Shown here piece by piece: positions 1-7,753 of a DNA stretch of 11,593 bases. A model generated the notes under the pieces. The model was given only the letters and a program-made list of their open reading frames with translations, was not told where the DNA came from and did not search any database. Positions within the stretch are counted from its first letter, which is position 1, and every line of letters starts with the position of its first letter. Position numbers and translations under genes: made by a program. The DNA comes from Magnetococcales bacterium (lineage in GTDB: Bacteria; Pseudomonadota; Magnetococcia; Magnetococcales; Magnetaquicoccaceae): assembly GCA_015228895.1 (NCBI GenBank), contig JADGCR010000056.1, positions 1 through 11,593 of the forward strand, written 5' to 3'.

Positions 1-1
1 G

Positions 2-895
2 TGCTGGCCAAGCCTGCTCTCCGTACTGGGAAATCTTGCCCGCGATTACTCCCTGCGCCACTACACCACGTTCACGGTGGACAACATCGTCCTCGTTTTC
101 GACATTCTCTGGTGGCTGGTACCCGCGCACCTCGTGGTCATCTCGCTGGAGCATTTCATCTGGACGCCCCTGGAAAACCGAACCTCCAGAAAAATTCCCA
201 ACGTGGTGCGATTCTTCTCCTCGGGCATGATCTATCTGATGGCCCTGTTCGGGGTGGTGGCCTTTGTCATGGGCAAGACCATCACCAGCCTGCTCGCCAC
301 TTCGGGAATGCTGGCCATGATCATGGGTCTGGCGGTGCAGGCCAATCTGCGGGATGTCTTTTCCGGTATCGTTCTCAACATCGAACGCCCGTTCTCCATC
401 GGGGATTTCGTCAAAATCGGCAACGTCATCGGTCAGGTCACGGACATCACCTGGCGCACCATCCGCATCCTGGCCAGCGACGGCCAGAGCGTCTCCTTTC
501 CCAACGGCAAGACCTCGGATGCGGAGATCCACAACTGGAGTCGCGCCCGTTGCGCCAATACCGGCTGTTCCGTCTATGTCCACCCCGAATACGATCCGGC
601 AATCATTCTTGGCATCATCAACGCGGCGCTTCCCAACGTTAAAAGTTTCGTGCGCGACCTGCCGGAGGACGAACCGGCGGCCTATTTCATCGGGGTGGAG
701 AATCTGGCCGGACACTGGGTGGGACACTACAAAGTGAGTTTCTCCGTGCGCATCCTGCCAAAAAAGAACAAGGCGGTTCAGGAGCTGTGGAAACTGCTGT
801 GGTACGGTTTCAAGGAGCAGGAGATCAAATGGTGGGACATTTCCGGGGAAAAAATCCCTCCCGCGTCCCTGATCGTACCGCAAAAAGGCGCATGA
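2..895 (+). CDS. MscS-family mechanosensitive ion channel (5' partial)
   Basis: Inner-membrane channel of the MscS superfamily, which opens under membrane tension to release solutes on osmotic downshock. The frame is open from the left edge with no stop, so the gene starts outside the window. A GTG at 77 lies inside a hydrophobic stretch and is not a convincing start. Reading from base 2, hydrophobic segments lie near residues 26-53 and 68-92. They are followed by the pore helix and the family hallmark GLAVQANLRDVFSGIVLNIE, then PFSIGDFVKIG and the beta-domain pattern ending in FPNGKTSD. A soluble alpha/beta C-terminal domain follows, ending in VPQKGA. The next gene begins 25 bp downstream on the same strand, so co-transcription is possible, but no functional link to secretion is established. 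Family assignment is firm; subfamily and N-terminal architecture cannot be judged. Confidence 0.93.
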   Translation, partial: CWPSLLSVLGNLARDYSLRHYTTFTVDNIVLVFDILWWLVPAHLVVISLEHFIWTPLENRTSRKIPNVVRFFSSGMIYLMALFGVVAFVMGKTITSLLATSGMLAMIMGLAVQANLRDVFSGIVLNIERPFSIGDFVKIGNVIGQVTDITWRTIRILASDGQSVSFPNGKTSDAEIHNWSRARCANTGCSVYVHPEYDPAIILGIINAALPNVKSFVRDLPEDEPAAYFIGVENLAGHWVGHYKVSFSVRILPKKNKAVQELWKLLWYGFKEQEIKWWDISGEKIPPASLIVPQKGA

Positions 896-920
896 ATCAC
901 CGGGTTCGGGGCGCACTGGC

Positions 921-2560
921 ATGAAAATCGTCCTGGATCGATTGCGGCGCAACCCGGCGGGTCTGACCCGGCTGTTGCTGGCGTCACTGATGGTGAATCT
1001 GCTCGGCCTGGCTTCCACCCTCTACATGATGAACATCCTCAACCGCTACATCGTGTACGGGGTATCCAGTACGCTGGCGACTTTGACCGGTGGCGTGCTG
1101 CTGGCGATCGCCGGGGAGTATGCTTTTCGCGCCATGCGTTTGGAATTGGCCTCCGAACTGGTTGGCGACGAAGACGCCCGCATGCGCATCGGGCTGTTCG
1201 GACTGATTCTGACCATGCCCCTGGACAGTTTGCGGCGCAGACCCGTGGAAGAGGTGGAGGCCCTGGTCCGTCATGTGGATCAGGAGGCCCAGGCCCTGGG
1301 AGCGGGCAACATCGCGGCCTTGTCCGATCTGCCGTTTGTCGCGCTGTTCGTGATCATCCTGGCCCTGCTGGCAACCCCCCTGGCATGGGTGACGCTCGGA
1401 TTCATGGCGCTGCTGGTCCTGGCCGGGTGGCGCGGTCAGCGGGTCATGGTCAAACCGGCTTCGCAATGGCGAGAGCTTGCGTCACGGTTTGCCGCGCTGT
1501 TGGCCACCGCTCTGCGCGCCGGGGAGAGCGTGCGTCATTTCCGCGGACAGAAGCTGCTCCTGGCCCGCTGGAGTGGCATGGTCAACGAGGGGACGCGAAT
1601 ACGCGCGGAGCTGGTCGGATTGAGCAGCGCAACCGCTTCGATCTCCCAAACCATCCAGGCCATCGGGGGCGTGGGGGTGATCGCCGTGGGCGCCGTGTTG
1701 ATCGTGGATGGCAAGCTGGACGTGGGCACGCTGATCGGGGCCAATATCCTGGCCAGCCGCGCCATGCTGCCCCTCGGCCGGCTGGCATCCCTTATCGACG
1801 CCTTCAGGAAGGCGGATACCGCTTACGCCACGGCCCACGCCTTCGCGCAAACCGCCCAACCCGAGCCCGAAGCCGGCAGCGTGCCGGATCGATGCCGGGG
1901 TCATTGGCAACTGGATCAGGTCACCATGCATTGGCCCGGCCGTATCATGCCGCTGTTCGCCGGGATCACCTTGAATCTTCCCTCTGGCGGGATCCTGGTG
2001 GTGACCGGTCCGAACGGTTCTGGCAAATCGACCTTGCTCCATCTGCTGGTTGGCCTGCAGCACCCTACCGGGGGGCGGATTCTTCTGGATGGGATCGAGA
2101 TGCGGCAGTTGTCCTTGGCGTGGCGTCGCCGTCATCTCGGTTTTCTACCCCAAGAGCCGACTTTTCTGGCGGCCACCCTGCGCGAGAATTTTCTGGCCGT
2201 GGAGGAACATCTCACCGAGGAGGGCATCCGCTCCCTGCTGACCACGACCGGCGCGGCCCGGTTTGTCGCGGAACACCCCGCCGGGCTGGAAATGACGTTG
2301 AGTCACGATGGCCGGGAAGTTCCTCCGGGGATACGCCGCCGTCTGGCTCTGGCGCGCGCCTTGGCCCGGAGAGCCAGGTGATGCTCCTGGACGAGCCAAC
2401 CGTGGGGCTGGACCGCGAAGGGGTCGCCCTGGTCTATGGGCTGCTGATGGCGTTGGCCAAATGCGGAAGAACCCTGGTGATCGCAACCCACGATCCCACC
2501 CTCCTGCAGGGGGCTGGACAGGTGATCGACCTGGGTGCGCAGGCGGGTGCGGATGCATGA
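921..2560 (+). pseudogene. Type I secretion ABC transporter permease/ATPase, frameshifted near the C-terminus
   Basis: Inner-membrane exporter subunit of a PrtD/HlyB-like type I secretion system, without a C39 peptidase domain. The frame from ATG 921 (486 aa) has a transmembrane domain over about residues 13-290, including the PrtD-like N-terminal pattern VNLLGLASTLYMMNILNRY. The ATPase domain has Walker A GPNGSGKST at 363-371 and a Q-loop Gln at 411. The signature position reads VPPGI (467-471) instead of LSGGQ. The frame stops at 2379-2381. Walker B (MLLDEP, 2381-2398), D-loop (VGLD) and H-loop (ATHD, His codon 2489-2491) continue in another frame to a stop at 2558-2560. Adding one G to the GG at 2368-2369 restores ALARALARESQVMLLDEP and a protein of about 546 aa, normal for PrtD-type exporters. 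The downstream adaptor overlaps by ATGA. The break could be a sequencing error or a real mutation. The upstream ribosome site is weak. Confidence 0.85.
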
Positions 2561-3819
2561 GGATTCCGACCACCCACCGTCTGCTCTATTTGAGTGTTCT
2601 CTTTTTCGGCCTGCTCGGCGCATGGGCGGCCAACTCCCCACTGGACATCTCCACGCAGGCCCTGGGGGTGGTGATGCCCAGTTCGCGGATCAAGGCCATT
2701 CAACATCTGGAGGGGGGCATTGTCCAGGAAATCCTGGTGCGTGAAGGGGAGAAGGTGAACCGGAATCAGCCATTGCTGAAGATGGACCCGGTGCGCTCCG
2801 GGGCGGATGTGGACGAGTTGCAAAAACGCCGGTTGGGATTGCTGGCGGAGACAGGGCGGTTGCTGGCTGAAGTGGAGTGGCGGGAGCAACCGGTTTTCGA
2901 TCCGGAGGTGCTGAAAGGCGACCCCGCCCTGGCCCAGACAGAACGCGAGACCTTTGCCACCCGCCGCCAACGCTTTACCCATGAGTGGCAGACCTTGAAG
3001 AGTCTGATCACCCAGCGGGAACAGGAACTGGTGGAAAACCGGACCCGCCTTGAGAACAATCGAAAAATTCTGGCCACGGTCATGGACCAGGTGTCGATCA
3101 GCAGCAAGATGGTGGAACGCAATCTGACCACCCGAATGACCCATTTGGATCTGATCCGCCAACAGCAGGTGATCGAGGGGCAGCTCGCCTCGGACAAGGC
3201 GGCTCAACCACGTATTGAGGCGGCGCTCAAGGAGGCCAGGGAGCGGGCTGATTCGTTGCGGGTCAATTTTGTCGAATCGGCGCGCAAGGAGCTGAGCCTG
3301 GCACGCCAATCCAGGGATGAGCTTGATCAGCGGCTGAAGAAATTTCAACACGCCCAGGATCTGACCATCGTGCGTTCCCCGGTGGATGGCATCGTCAAAA
3401 GTGTCGCCATTTCCACAGAGGGCGGGGTCATCGGAGCGGGACAGACTGTGATGGATATCGTGCCGGCGGAGGACCAGCTGGTCATCGACGCCAAACTCCC
3501 GGTGCAGGATATCGGGCATGTGCATGTGGGGCAGTCGGTTTGGGTCTCCCTCAACTCCCAGGACGCGATCCTGTTCGGACGTCTCGCCGGGAAGGTGGAG
3601 AGCATCAGTCCCGACGCCCTGGTCATCGCCGAGGAGAAGACTTATTACCGGATCCGCATCGTCACGGAGCAGAATCGTTTTGAACGGATGGGGCGTGGCT
3701 ACGGGCTCTATCCCGGTGTGCAGGTGGTATGTCAGATCCTGATCGGGAGCCGGACGGTTTTGGAATATATCATGACGCCATGGATGCGTTCATGGCACGC
3801 CACTTTTCAGGAGAGATGA
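2557..3819 (+). CDS. HlyD-type membrane-fusion protein of a type I secretion system
   Basis: Periplasmic adaptor, 420 aa, expected to link the ABC exporter to the TolC-type channel. A short cytoplasmic N-terminus is followed by one membrane helix (about residues 9-27). The first half of the lipoyl/barrel-sandwich domain contains LEGGIVQEILVREGEKV (51-67). A long charged coiled-coil hairpin occupies roughly 85-265. The second lipoyl half contains RSPVDGIV (from 273) and GGVIGAGQ, and a C-terminal beta-barrel ends with GLYPGVQV. Length and domain order match PrtE/LapC/HlyD proteins. ATG 2557 was chosen because it overlaps the ABC frame's stop as ATGA. The open frame extends upstream, but only through sequence that codes for the ABC protein in another frame. 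The 3' end overlaps the TolC-type start, also as ATGA, so the three genes look like one translationally coupled operon. No defects are seen. Confidence 0.95.
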   Translation: MRIPTTHRLLYLSVLFFGLLGAWAANSPLDISTQALGVVMPSSRIKAIQHLEGGIVQEILVREGEKVNRNQPLLKMDPVRSGADVDELQKRRLGLLAETGRLLAEVEWREQPVFDPEVLKGDPALAQTERETFATRRQRFTHEWQTLKSLITQREQELVENRTRLENNRKILATVMDQVSISSKMVERNLTTRMTHLDLIRQQQVIEGQLASDKAAQPRIEAALKEARERADSLRVNFVESARKELSLARQSRDELDQRLKKFQHAQDLTIVRSPVDGIVKSVAISTEGGVIGAGQTVMDIVPAEDQLVIDAKLPVQDIGHVHVGQSVWVSLNSQDAILFGRLAGKVESISPDALVIAEEKTYYRIRIVTEQNRFERMGRGYGLYPGVQVVCQILIGSRTVLEYIMTPWMRSWHATFQER

Positions 3820-5792
3820 GCCGTATGGGAGCGCTGGGCGGGAAAGCGGGCGGAAACAGGGTCGCCAAAGGTCATCGGGGCGCCGTTGGCGCTCTTTTGT
3901 TGGTCTGGGTGTTCGGTCATGGCTTCCCGGTGCATGCGGAGGATTGTCGCGTGGTGACGGAGCGGATGCTGGATCGGCATCCGCGCTTGAACGCGGCCAT
4001 GCGGGATATGGATGTGGCCAGGGCCAAAGCCGCCCGTGTCCAGGGAGGGTGGTATCCCGATTTGCGGACCCATGGCACCATGGGCAGGGAGTCCCGCAAG
4101 CCGGCGCGCGGGGGAACGACCACCGATCTGACCGTGCGCACCCTGACCATGAGCCTGAATCAGTTGTTGTGGGATTTCGGCAAGATGAACGCTGAGGTCG
4201 CCAAGGCCAAACTGGGATTGATGCAAGCGGAGTGGCAGCTGCACGCCCAACGCGGAGAACTGTTGCTGGATGCGGCCACGGCCTGCGTCAACCTGTTGCG
4301 CAACCATCGTCTGTTGGCTTTGGCCGAGCAGTCGGTGGCCAACATCCGCGCCCAGACCGGGCTGGAGGAGAGTCGCGTGGAGGTGGGCGGCGGTCTGCTC
4401 ACCGATGCCTTGCAGGCCAAAAGCCAGCTCGCCGGCGCGCAGGCGCGTCTGGCCAGGGTCAAGGGAGGGTTGAACATGGCGGTCAACCGGTATCGCGCTC
4501 TTTTCGCGCAGGACCCGGCCCCCTCCGGGCAGATGTACGACCTGAACAACCCCGCGGAGCGCCTCCCCCCCTCGTTGGAAAAGGTGCTGGAGGAGACCTT
4601 CGGCAGCAACCCTCAGATTCAGCTTGCCAAGGTCCACTTGACTCTCAGTCAAGTGGAGAAGAAAAGAGTGGTTGGCGCAGAACTGGCGCCTCGTATCGGG
4701 GCGGTCGTTGAAAAAAAGTACAAGGACAACACGGATGGCGTCGAAGGGAGTCAGCAGGAGGTGGTGGCGCGGGTGGAGTTCAACTATCCCATGAACCTCG
4801 GCCTGGCCCCGCTGCACGCCCTGCATGAAGCGCAGGAAGGGATCGCCGCCATGGAAAACCGCTTGCAGGAGACGCGCAATCAGGTGGAAGAGCAGGCGCG
4901 CAACAGTTGGGAGTCGTTGAAAACCGTCCTGGAGAATGCCGATTTTCTGGCGAATCAGGCCCGCATCGCCGTCGAGTTCCTGAGTCTGGCCAGGGAGGAG
5001 CGTCAGCAGGGAGCGCGTTCCCTGATCGACATCCTGTCTGGCGAGACGGGGCTGATCAACGCCCAGAGCGATGCGCTGGCAGCCAGGTCGGATGTGACCA
5101 TCGCCCAGTTCACCCTGCTCAAGATCATGGGGGTGTTGGAGCCGGACGCTCTGCAAAGCGGCGCGCGCTACGTCACGCCCGCGGTGGTCAATGTTCCTCG
5201 CCAGGAGTCTCCCACCCGGACCGCGCCCGCCGCGGTAGCGGCCACGGCTCCGTTGGTGGATGATGAGCCACGCCCCTCTGTGGCGCGTGCTGACGATGAA
5301 GCGGTGGAACCGGAGGAGGAGGTCACCGTGATCCGGGATACCAGATTCCGCGACCAGCCGACCATGCGCTCCAGGGTGCTCGGGGTGGTGCGGGCGGGCA
5401 CGGTCGCGCGCGTCTCGGAGCGAACCCGGGATGGCGCCTGGTACGACCTGGCCGATCACGGCTGGGTCGCGAAGAAAATGCTCTCCACGAAAAAGAGGAC
5501 GACAGAGCAGACCGTCGCGCCCCGGACTGAATCGTTTCAATCCGCGCATGAGCAGACCGTCGCGCCCCGGACTGAATCGTTTCAATCCGCGCATGAATCG
5601 TTTCAATCCTATGAGGCGATTCTGCTCAACCAATCCCGCTTGCGTGCCAAACCAGCTCTTCGGTCGCGGACCTGCCAGATCTTGCCGGCGGGCAGGCGGG
5701 TCACCGTGGTCGGGATCAGCGAGGACAAAGCGTGGTTGCTGTTGGACAACAAGCGCTGGATCGCTGCGGAGTTGGTCAAAAAAGCGCCTTGA
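3816..5792 (+). CDS. TolC-family outer-membrane channel with two C-terminal SH3b-like domains
   Basis: Outer-membrane exit duct of the type I secretion system, 658 aa, longer than typical TolC proteins (about 450-500 aa). A basic N-terminus and hydrophobic core end in VHA/ED, a likely signal-peptidase site after residue 41. Two outer-membrane efflux protein repeats follow to about residue 470, with alternating helices such as NQLLWDFGKMNAEVAKAKLG and a second half resembling LAREERQQGARSLIDILSGE. A Pro/Ala-rich linker leads to an SH3b-like domain (about 503-557, with DTRFRDQP and GWVAKKML). Next come a 15-aa tandem repeat (564-598) and a second SH3b-like domain (about 599-656, with SRLRAKPALRS and RWIAAELV). 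The start at 3816 is supported by the ATGA overlap with the adaptor; AGGAG at 3809-3813 also suits ATG 3825, so the start may lie nine bases later. SH3b domains often bind cell wall; anchoring of the channel to peptidoglycan is inference. Confidence 0.92.
   Translation: MSRMGALGGKAGGNRVAKGHRGAVGALLLVWVFGHGFPVHAEDCRVVTERMLDRHPRLNAAMRDMDVARAKAARVQGGWYPDLRTHGTMGRESRKPARGGTTTDLTVRTLTMSLNQLLWDFGKMNAEVAKAKLGLMQAEWQLHAQRGELLLDAATACVNLLRNHRLLALAEQSVANIRAQTGLEESRVEVGGGLLTDALQAKSQLAGAQARLARVKGGLNMAVNRYRALFAQDPAPSGQMYDLNNPAERLPPSLEKVLEETFGSNPQIQLAKVHLTLSQVEKKRVVGAELAPRIGAVVEKKYKDNTDGVEGSQQEVVARVEFNYPMNLGLAPLHALHEAQEGIAAMENRLQETRNQVEEQARNSWESLKTVLENADFLANQARIAVEFLSLAREERQQGARSLIDILSGETGLINAQSDALAARSDVTIAQFTLLKIMGVLEPDALQSGARYVTPAVVNVPRQESPTRTAPAAVAATAPLVDDEPRPSVARADDEAVEPEEEVTVIRDTRFRDQPTMRSRVLGVVRAGTVARVSERTRDGAWYDLADHGWVAKKMLSTKKRTTEQTVAPRTESFQSAHEQTVAPRTESFQSAHESFQSYEAILLNQSRLRAKPALRSRTCQILPAGRRVTVVGISEDKAWLLLDNKRWIAAELVKKAP
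5505..5609 (+). repeat. In-frame 45-bp tandem repeat, two perfect copies plus a 15-bp partial
   Basis: Copies at 5505-5549 and 5550-5594 are identical; a 15-bp piece at 5595-5609 repeats bases 25-39 of the unit. Each unit encodes EQTVAPRTESFQSAH, and the remnant encodes ESFQS. The array lies between the two SH3b-like domains of the TolC-type protein. The unit is a multiple of three, so copy-number change would alter only linker length. The sequence includes GTCGCGCCCCG and GTTTCAATCC, which resemble the ends of type I-C CRISPR repeats, but no array is present. Confidence 0.95.
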
Positions 5793-5819
5793 AAGGTCTT
5801 GGTGATGGACCGGGATGGA

Positions 5820-6971
5820 TCACGGGGTCGTCTGGCAGGTTGTCGGATCGCTTGAAAACGCCTGAACGCCAATGGATTGCAACCGATTCAGATAGCAAGG
5901 ATAATGGTTGCTCCAGGTCACGGGTCTGGTATCGGCCAGGATTCCGGGTATGTTGGTGATGTCGGCCGCGCCGACCTGGATCCGGTCGATGGCCAGTCCA
6001 TCCAACAAGGTGTGCAGCAACAGCATATCGGAAACGAAGTTGGCCACGAAGTGGTCATTGCAAATCGGCTGCCCGTCCGACCCGCGACAAGCGTTCAGGG
6101 TCTGGAGGATGCGGGCGTCATCCTGTTCGGCCAGCAGGCGGATGGCGGCGGCCAGCGCCTGGCGGGTGAAGCCGCTTTCATGCACCCCGGCGCGGATCTC
6201 CCGGTTATCGGAGGCCAGTTGGCGCAAAATGGGAAAAATCTCCTTCACCACCATGGAACTGACCGCGGTGACGCCAATACCACCGCCCAGTTTCGCCCTG
6301 GCCTCGGCCACAAGGGGAGCCAGAATCACCGCGGCCCGTTCCATGGCCCCCTTTCCTACCGGATTGGGAGCGCAGTCCGGATCGCTGGCCTGCTTTGCCT
6401 GTTCACAGAAGAGTTTGCGCCAGGATTTCTGCCCCAGTGGGGCACCCCAGCCATCCTGTTGACCGGCGATTTGCAAGCTGCCTCCACCGATATCGAGAAT
6501 GAACGGGGTGCGCAATCCCTCTCCCAGGAGTTGTTTGGCGGCGAAGTGGCCGTAAGATCCTTCGACCTCTTGGGGAATCACGAAAAAATAGACCCCGCTG
6601 CGTTCCTGGAAGGTGGCCAGGGTGGCCGCCACATCGGCCGGATTGCCCTTTTCCATGGCGTAGCGCCAGGCGGAATAGCCCCCCGCCACGCTCAGACAGC
6701 CGCTTTTGCCGATTTCAACGGGCAGATTCCTGAAGGCGGCGATGGAGTCCTCATTGGAGAGATTGATGCGGTTGTCTGACCACACATCCCCCAAATAATC
6801 CACTTTGATTCTGGCGGTCCTGTCCGAATCCGGCGACCCCACCCGCACTCCCGAGGAACCGACATCGAAACCGACGCGGCACCGTTCTTCCGCCAGGCCG
6901 ACAGGCGCGGCGCACAAGACTCCCATGCCCAGAAGCAGACCCGGTAACGATTGCAGGGGTCTTGTGTTCAT
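5820..6971 (-). CDS. Exported Ppx/GppA-like (ASKHA-fold) phosphatase
   Basis: Predicted periplasmic protein of 383 aa with an exopolyphosphatase/pppGpp-phosphatase type fold. A Sec signal peptide spans roughly residues 1-27, with a hydrophobic core and cleavage after GLA. The actin-like phosphate motifs are visible: FDVGSSGVRVG (35-45) and LDIGGGSLQIAG (159-170). Between them, VIPQEVEGSYG (131-141) occupies the place where Ppx proteins carry the catalytic Glu (IISGxEEA-like), so E135 or E137 is a candidate. The mature part has eight Cys (31, 92, 189, 200, 295, 304, 359, 379), in keeping with disulfides in the periplasm. ATG 6971 is preferred over an in-frame GTG at 6986 because it overlaps the upstream gene's stop as ATGA and gives a cleaner signal peptide. 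The substrate is unknown; polyphosphate, pppGpp-like or nucleoside polyphosphates are family guesses. The GDA1/CD39 NTPDases share the same motifs and remain an alternative. Cytoplasmic localisation is usual for Ppx, so export is the odd point. Confidence 0.75.
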   Translation of the reverse strand: MNTRPLQSLPGLLLGMGVLCAAPVGLAEERCRVGFDVGSSGVRVGSPDSDRTARIKVDYLGDVWSDNRINLSNEDSIAAFRNLPVEIGKSGCLSVAGGYSAWRYAMEKGNPADVAATLATFQERSGVYFFVIPQEVEGSYGHFAAKQLLGEGLRTPFILDIGGGSLQIAGQQDGWGAPLGQKSWRKLFCEQAKQASDPDCAPNPVGKGAMERAAVILAPLVAEARAKLGGGIGVTAVSSMVVKEIFPILRQLASDNREIRAGVHESGFTRQALAAAIRLLAEQDDARILQTLNACRGSDGQPICNDHFVANFVSDMLLLHTLLDGLAIDRIQVGAADITNIPGILADTRPVTWSNHYPCYLNRLQSIGVQAFSSDPTTCQTTP

Positions 6972-7753
6972 GACTTGATGAGGCACCCATGGTTGTCGTA
7001 GTTGACGGTATTGAGGGCGTGACAGCCAATGAGGTCCACCACGATGTTCAAGGCGTTTTTCAAGGCCGTCGCTTCATTGACCAGATAGAGGGAAGAGTAA
7101 GGCATGGCCGCGCACGTGCGGGAAAAATCTTCATGCGCCATCTCCAGTTTGACGTTCTGACGCAGGAAGTTGGCCCAACGGAACTCGATGAAGAAGGCTT
7201 TGGCATGCCCTGCGGGCAGGAATTTGTCCTGGGTACAAATGGGATTTTTCCGCTCCTTGAGAACATCCTTGGTGTAGCATCCGCAGTCACGCAGCCAGCG
7301 CGAAAGGGTGCGGTAGGGATCGTTCAGCAGCTCGCCGATGTGCCCGGGCAACATGCGCGGATTAAGCGGTCCATCCCCTTTGTCGTCGTAGAGCCAAGCC
7401 AGATTGTTTTCGATCATCTCGTTCCAGAAGCGATCGCGTGGTTTCTCACGCCAATCTTCATAAATATAGGCATAGACCCATTTGGCCTCGCCGGGGAGAT
7501 CAGCCCGCCAGATTGCGGATGACAGGTGATGGTGATCGGTCAGATAGAGAACGTTCTCCGGTCCGACGACCACCGGAACCAAATGGCCCTCCTGGCACAG
7601 GATCTCCTCCAACTTGCCGGAGGCGTGGGCTTTTTCCATTTCGCGTTTCTTGCAATCCACCGCGACCATCCCCACCGCGAACTGGGTTGGATGGGCCTGA
7701 TCGACCGGCAGCTTAAAAATGTCGCCCTTTTCCAAGGTATCGATTTTTTTCAT
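6968..7753 (-). CDS. ParBc_2-type ParB/Srx-fold protein
   Basis: A 261-aa protein of the putative ParB-like nuclease family (ParBc_2). Characteristic blocks are visible in order: HPTQFAVGMV (21-30), LVPVVVGPENVLYLTDHHHL (58-77; the DHHHL segment is the ParB/Srx-type motif), a conserved FWNEM (109-113), YDDKGDGP (122-129), LNDPYRTLSRWLR (143-155) and a region containing FRWANFLR (191-198). This is not the chromosomal segregation ParB: there is no helix-turn-helix DNA-binding region and no ParA partner. ParB/Srx folds include nucleases, CTPases and small-molecule kinases, so the activity is open. No signal peptide is seen, so it is probably cytoplasmic, whereas its partner gene product is exported. 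The stop overlaps the ATG of the Ppx-like gene (ATGA), implying a coupled pair. The 218 bp upstream should carry the promoter. GGGGA about a dozen bases before ATG 7753 is the only ribosome-site candidate. Confidence 0.82.
   Translation of the reverse strand: MKKIDTLEKGDIFKLPVDQAHPTQFAVGMVAVDCKKREMEKAHASGKLEEILCQEGHLVPVVVGPENVLYLTDHHHLSSAIWRADLPGEAKWVYAYIYEDWREKPRDRFWNEMIENNLAWLYDDKGDGPLNPRMLPGHIGELLNDPYRTLSRWLRDCGCYTKDVLKERKNPICTQDKFLPAGHAKAFFIEFRWANFLRQNVKLEMAHEDFSRTCAAMPYSSLYLVNEATALKNALNIVVDLIGCHALNTVNYDNHGCLIKS

Noticed and set aside
77..79. GTG as the start codon of the MscS-type gene
   Set aside because: The frame is open upstream to the edge, and a start here would cut into a hydrophobic segment; the gene is better read as 5' partial.
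5511..5609. CRISPR-like sequence (GTCGCGCCCCG and GTTTCAATCC, resembling type I-C repeat ends)
   Set aside because: The units abut with no unique spacers, the two pieces are not arranged as a single repeat, the reading frame is kept and no cas genes are near; it is a coding minisatellite.
3807..5633. A 608-codon open frame on the - strand opposite the TolC-type gene
   Set aside because: Low-complexity His/Gln/Arg/Gly-rich shadow; the + strand frame encodes a signal peptide, channel repeats and SH3b-like domains.
5793..5819. Bidirectional terminator between the convergent TolC-type and Ppx-like genes
   Set aside because: Only a 4-bp GGTC/GACC stem without a T-tract is visible in the 27-bp gap.
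5877..6779. A 300-codon open frame on the + strand opposite the Ppx-like gene
   Set aside because: No motifs; the - strand has ASKHA phosphate motifs, a signal peptide and an ATGA junction.
6906..6917. Possible lipobox in the Ppx-like signal peptide (GVLC)
   Set aside because: Leu directly before the Cys does not fit the usual Gly/Ala/Ser; an ordinary Sec cleavage after GLA fits better.
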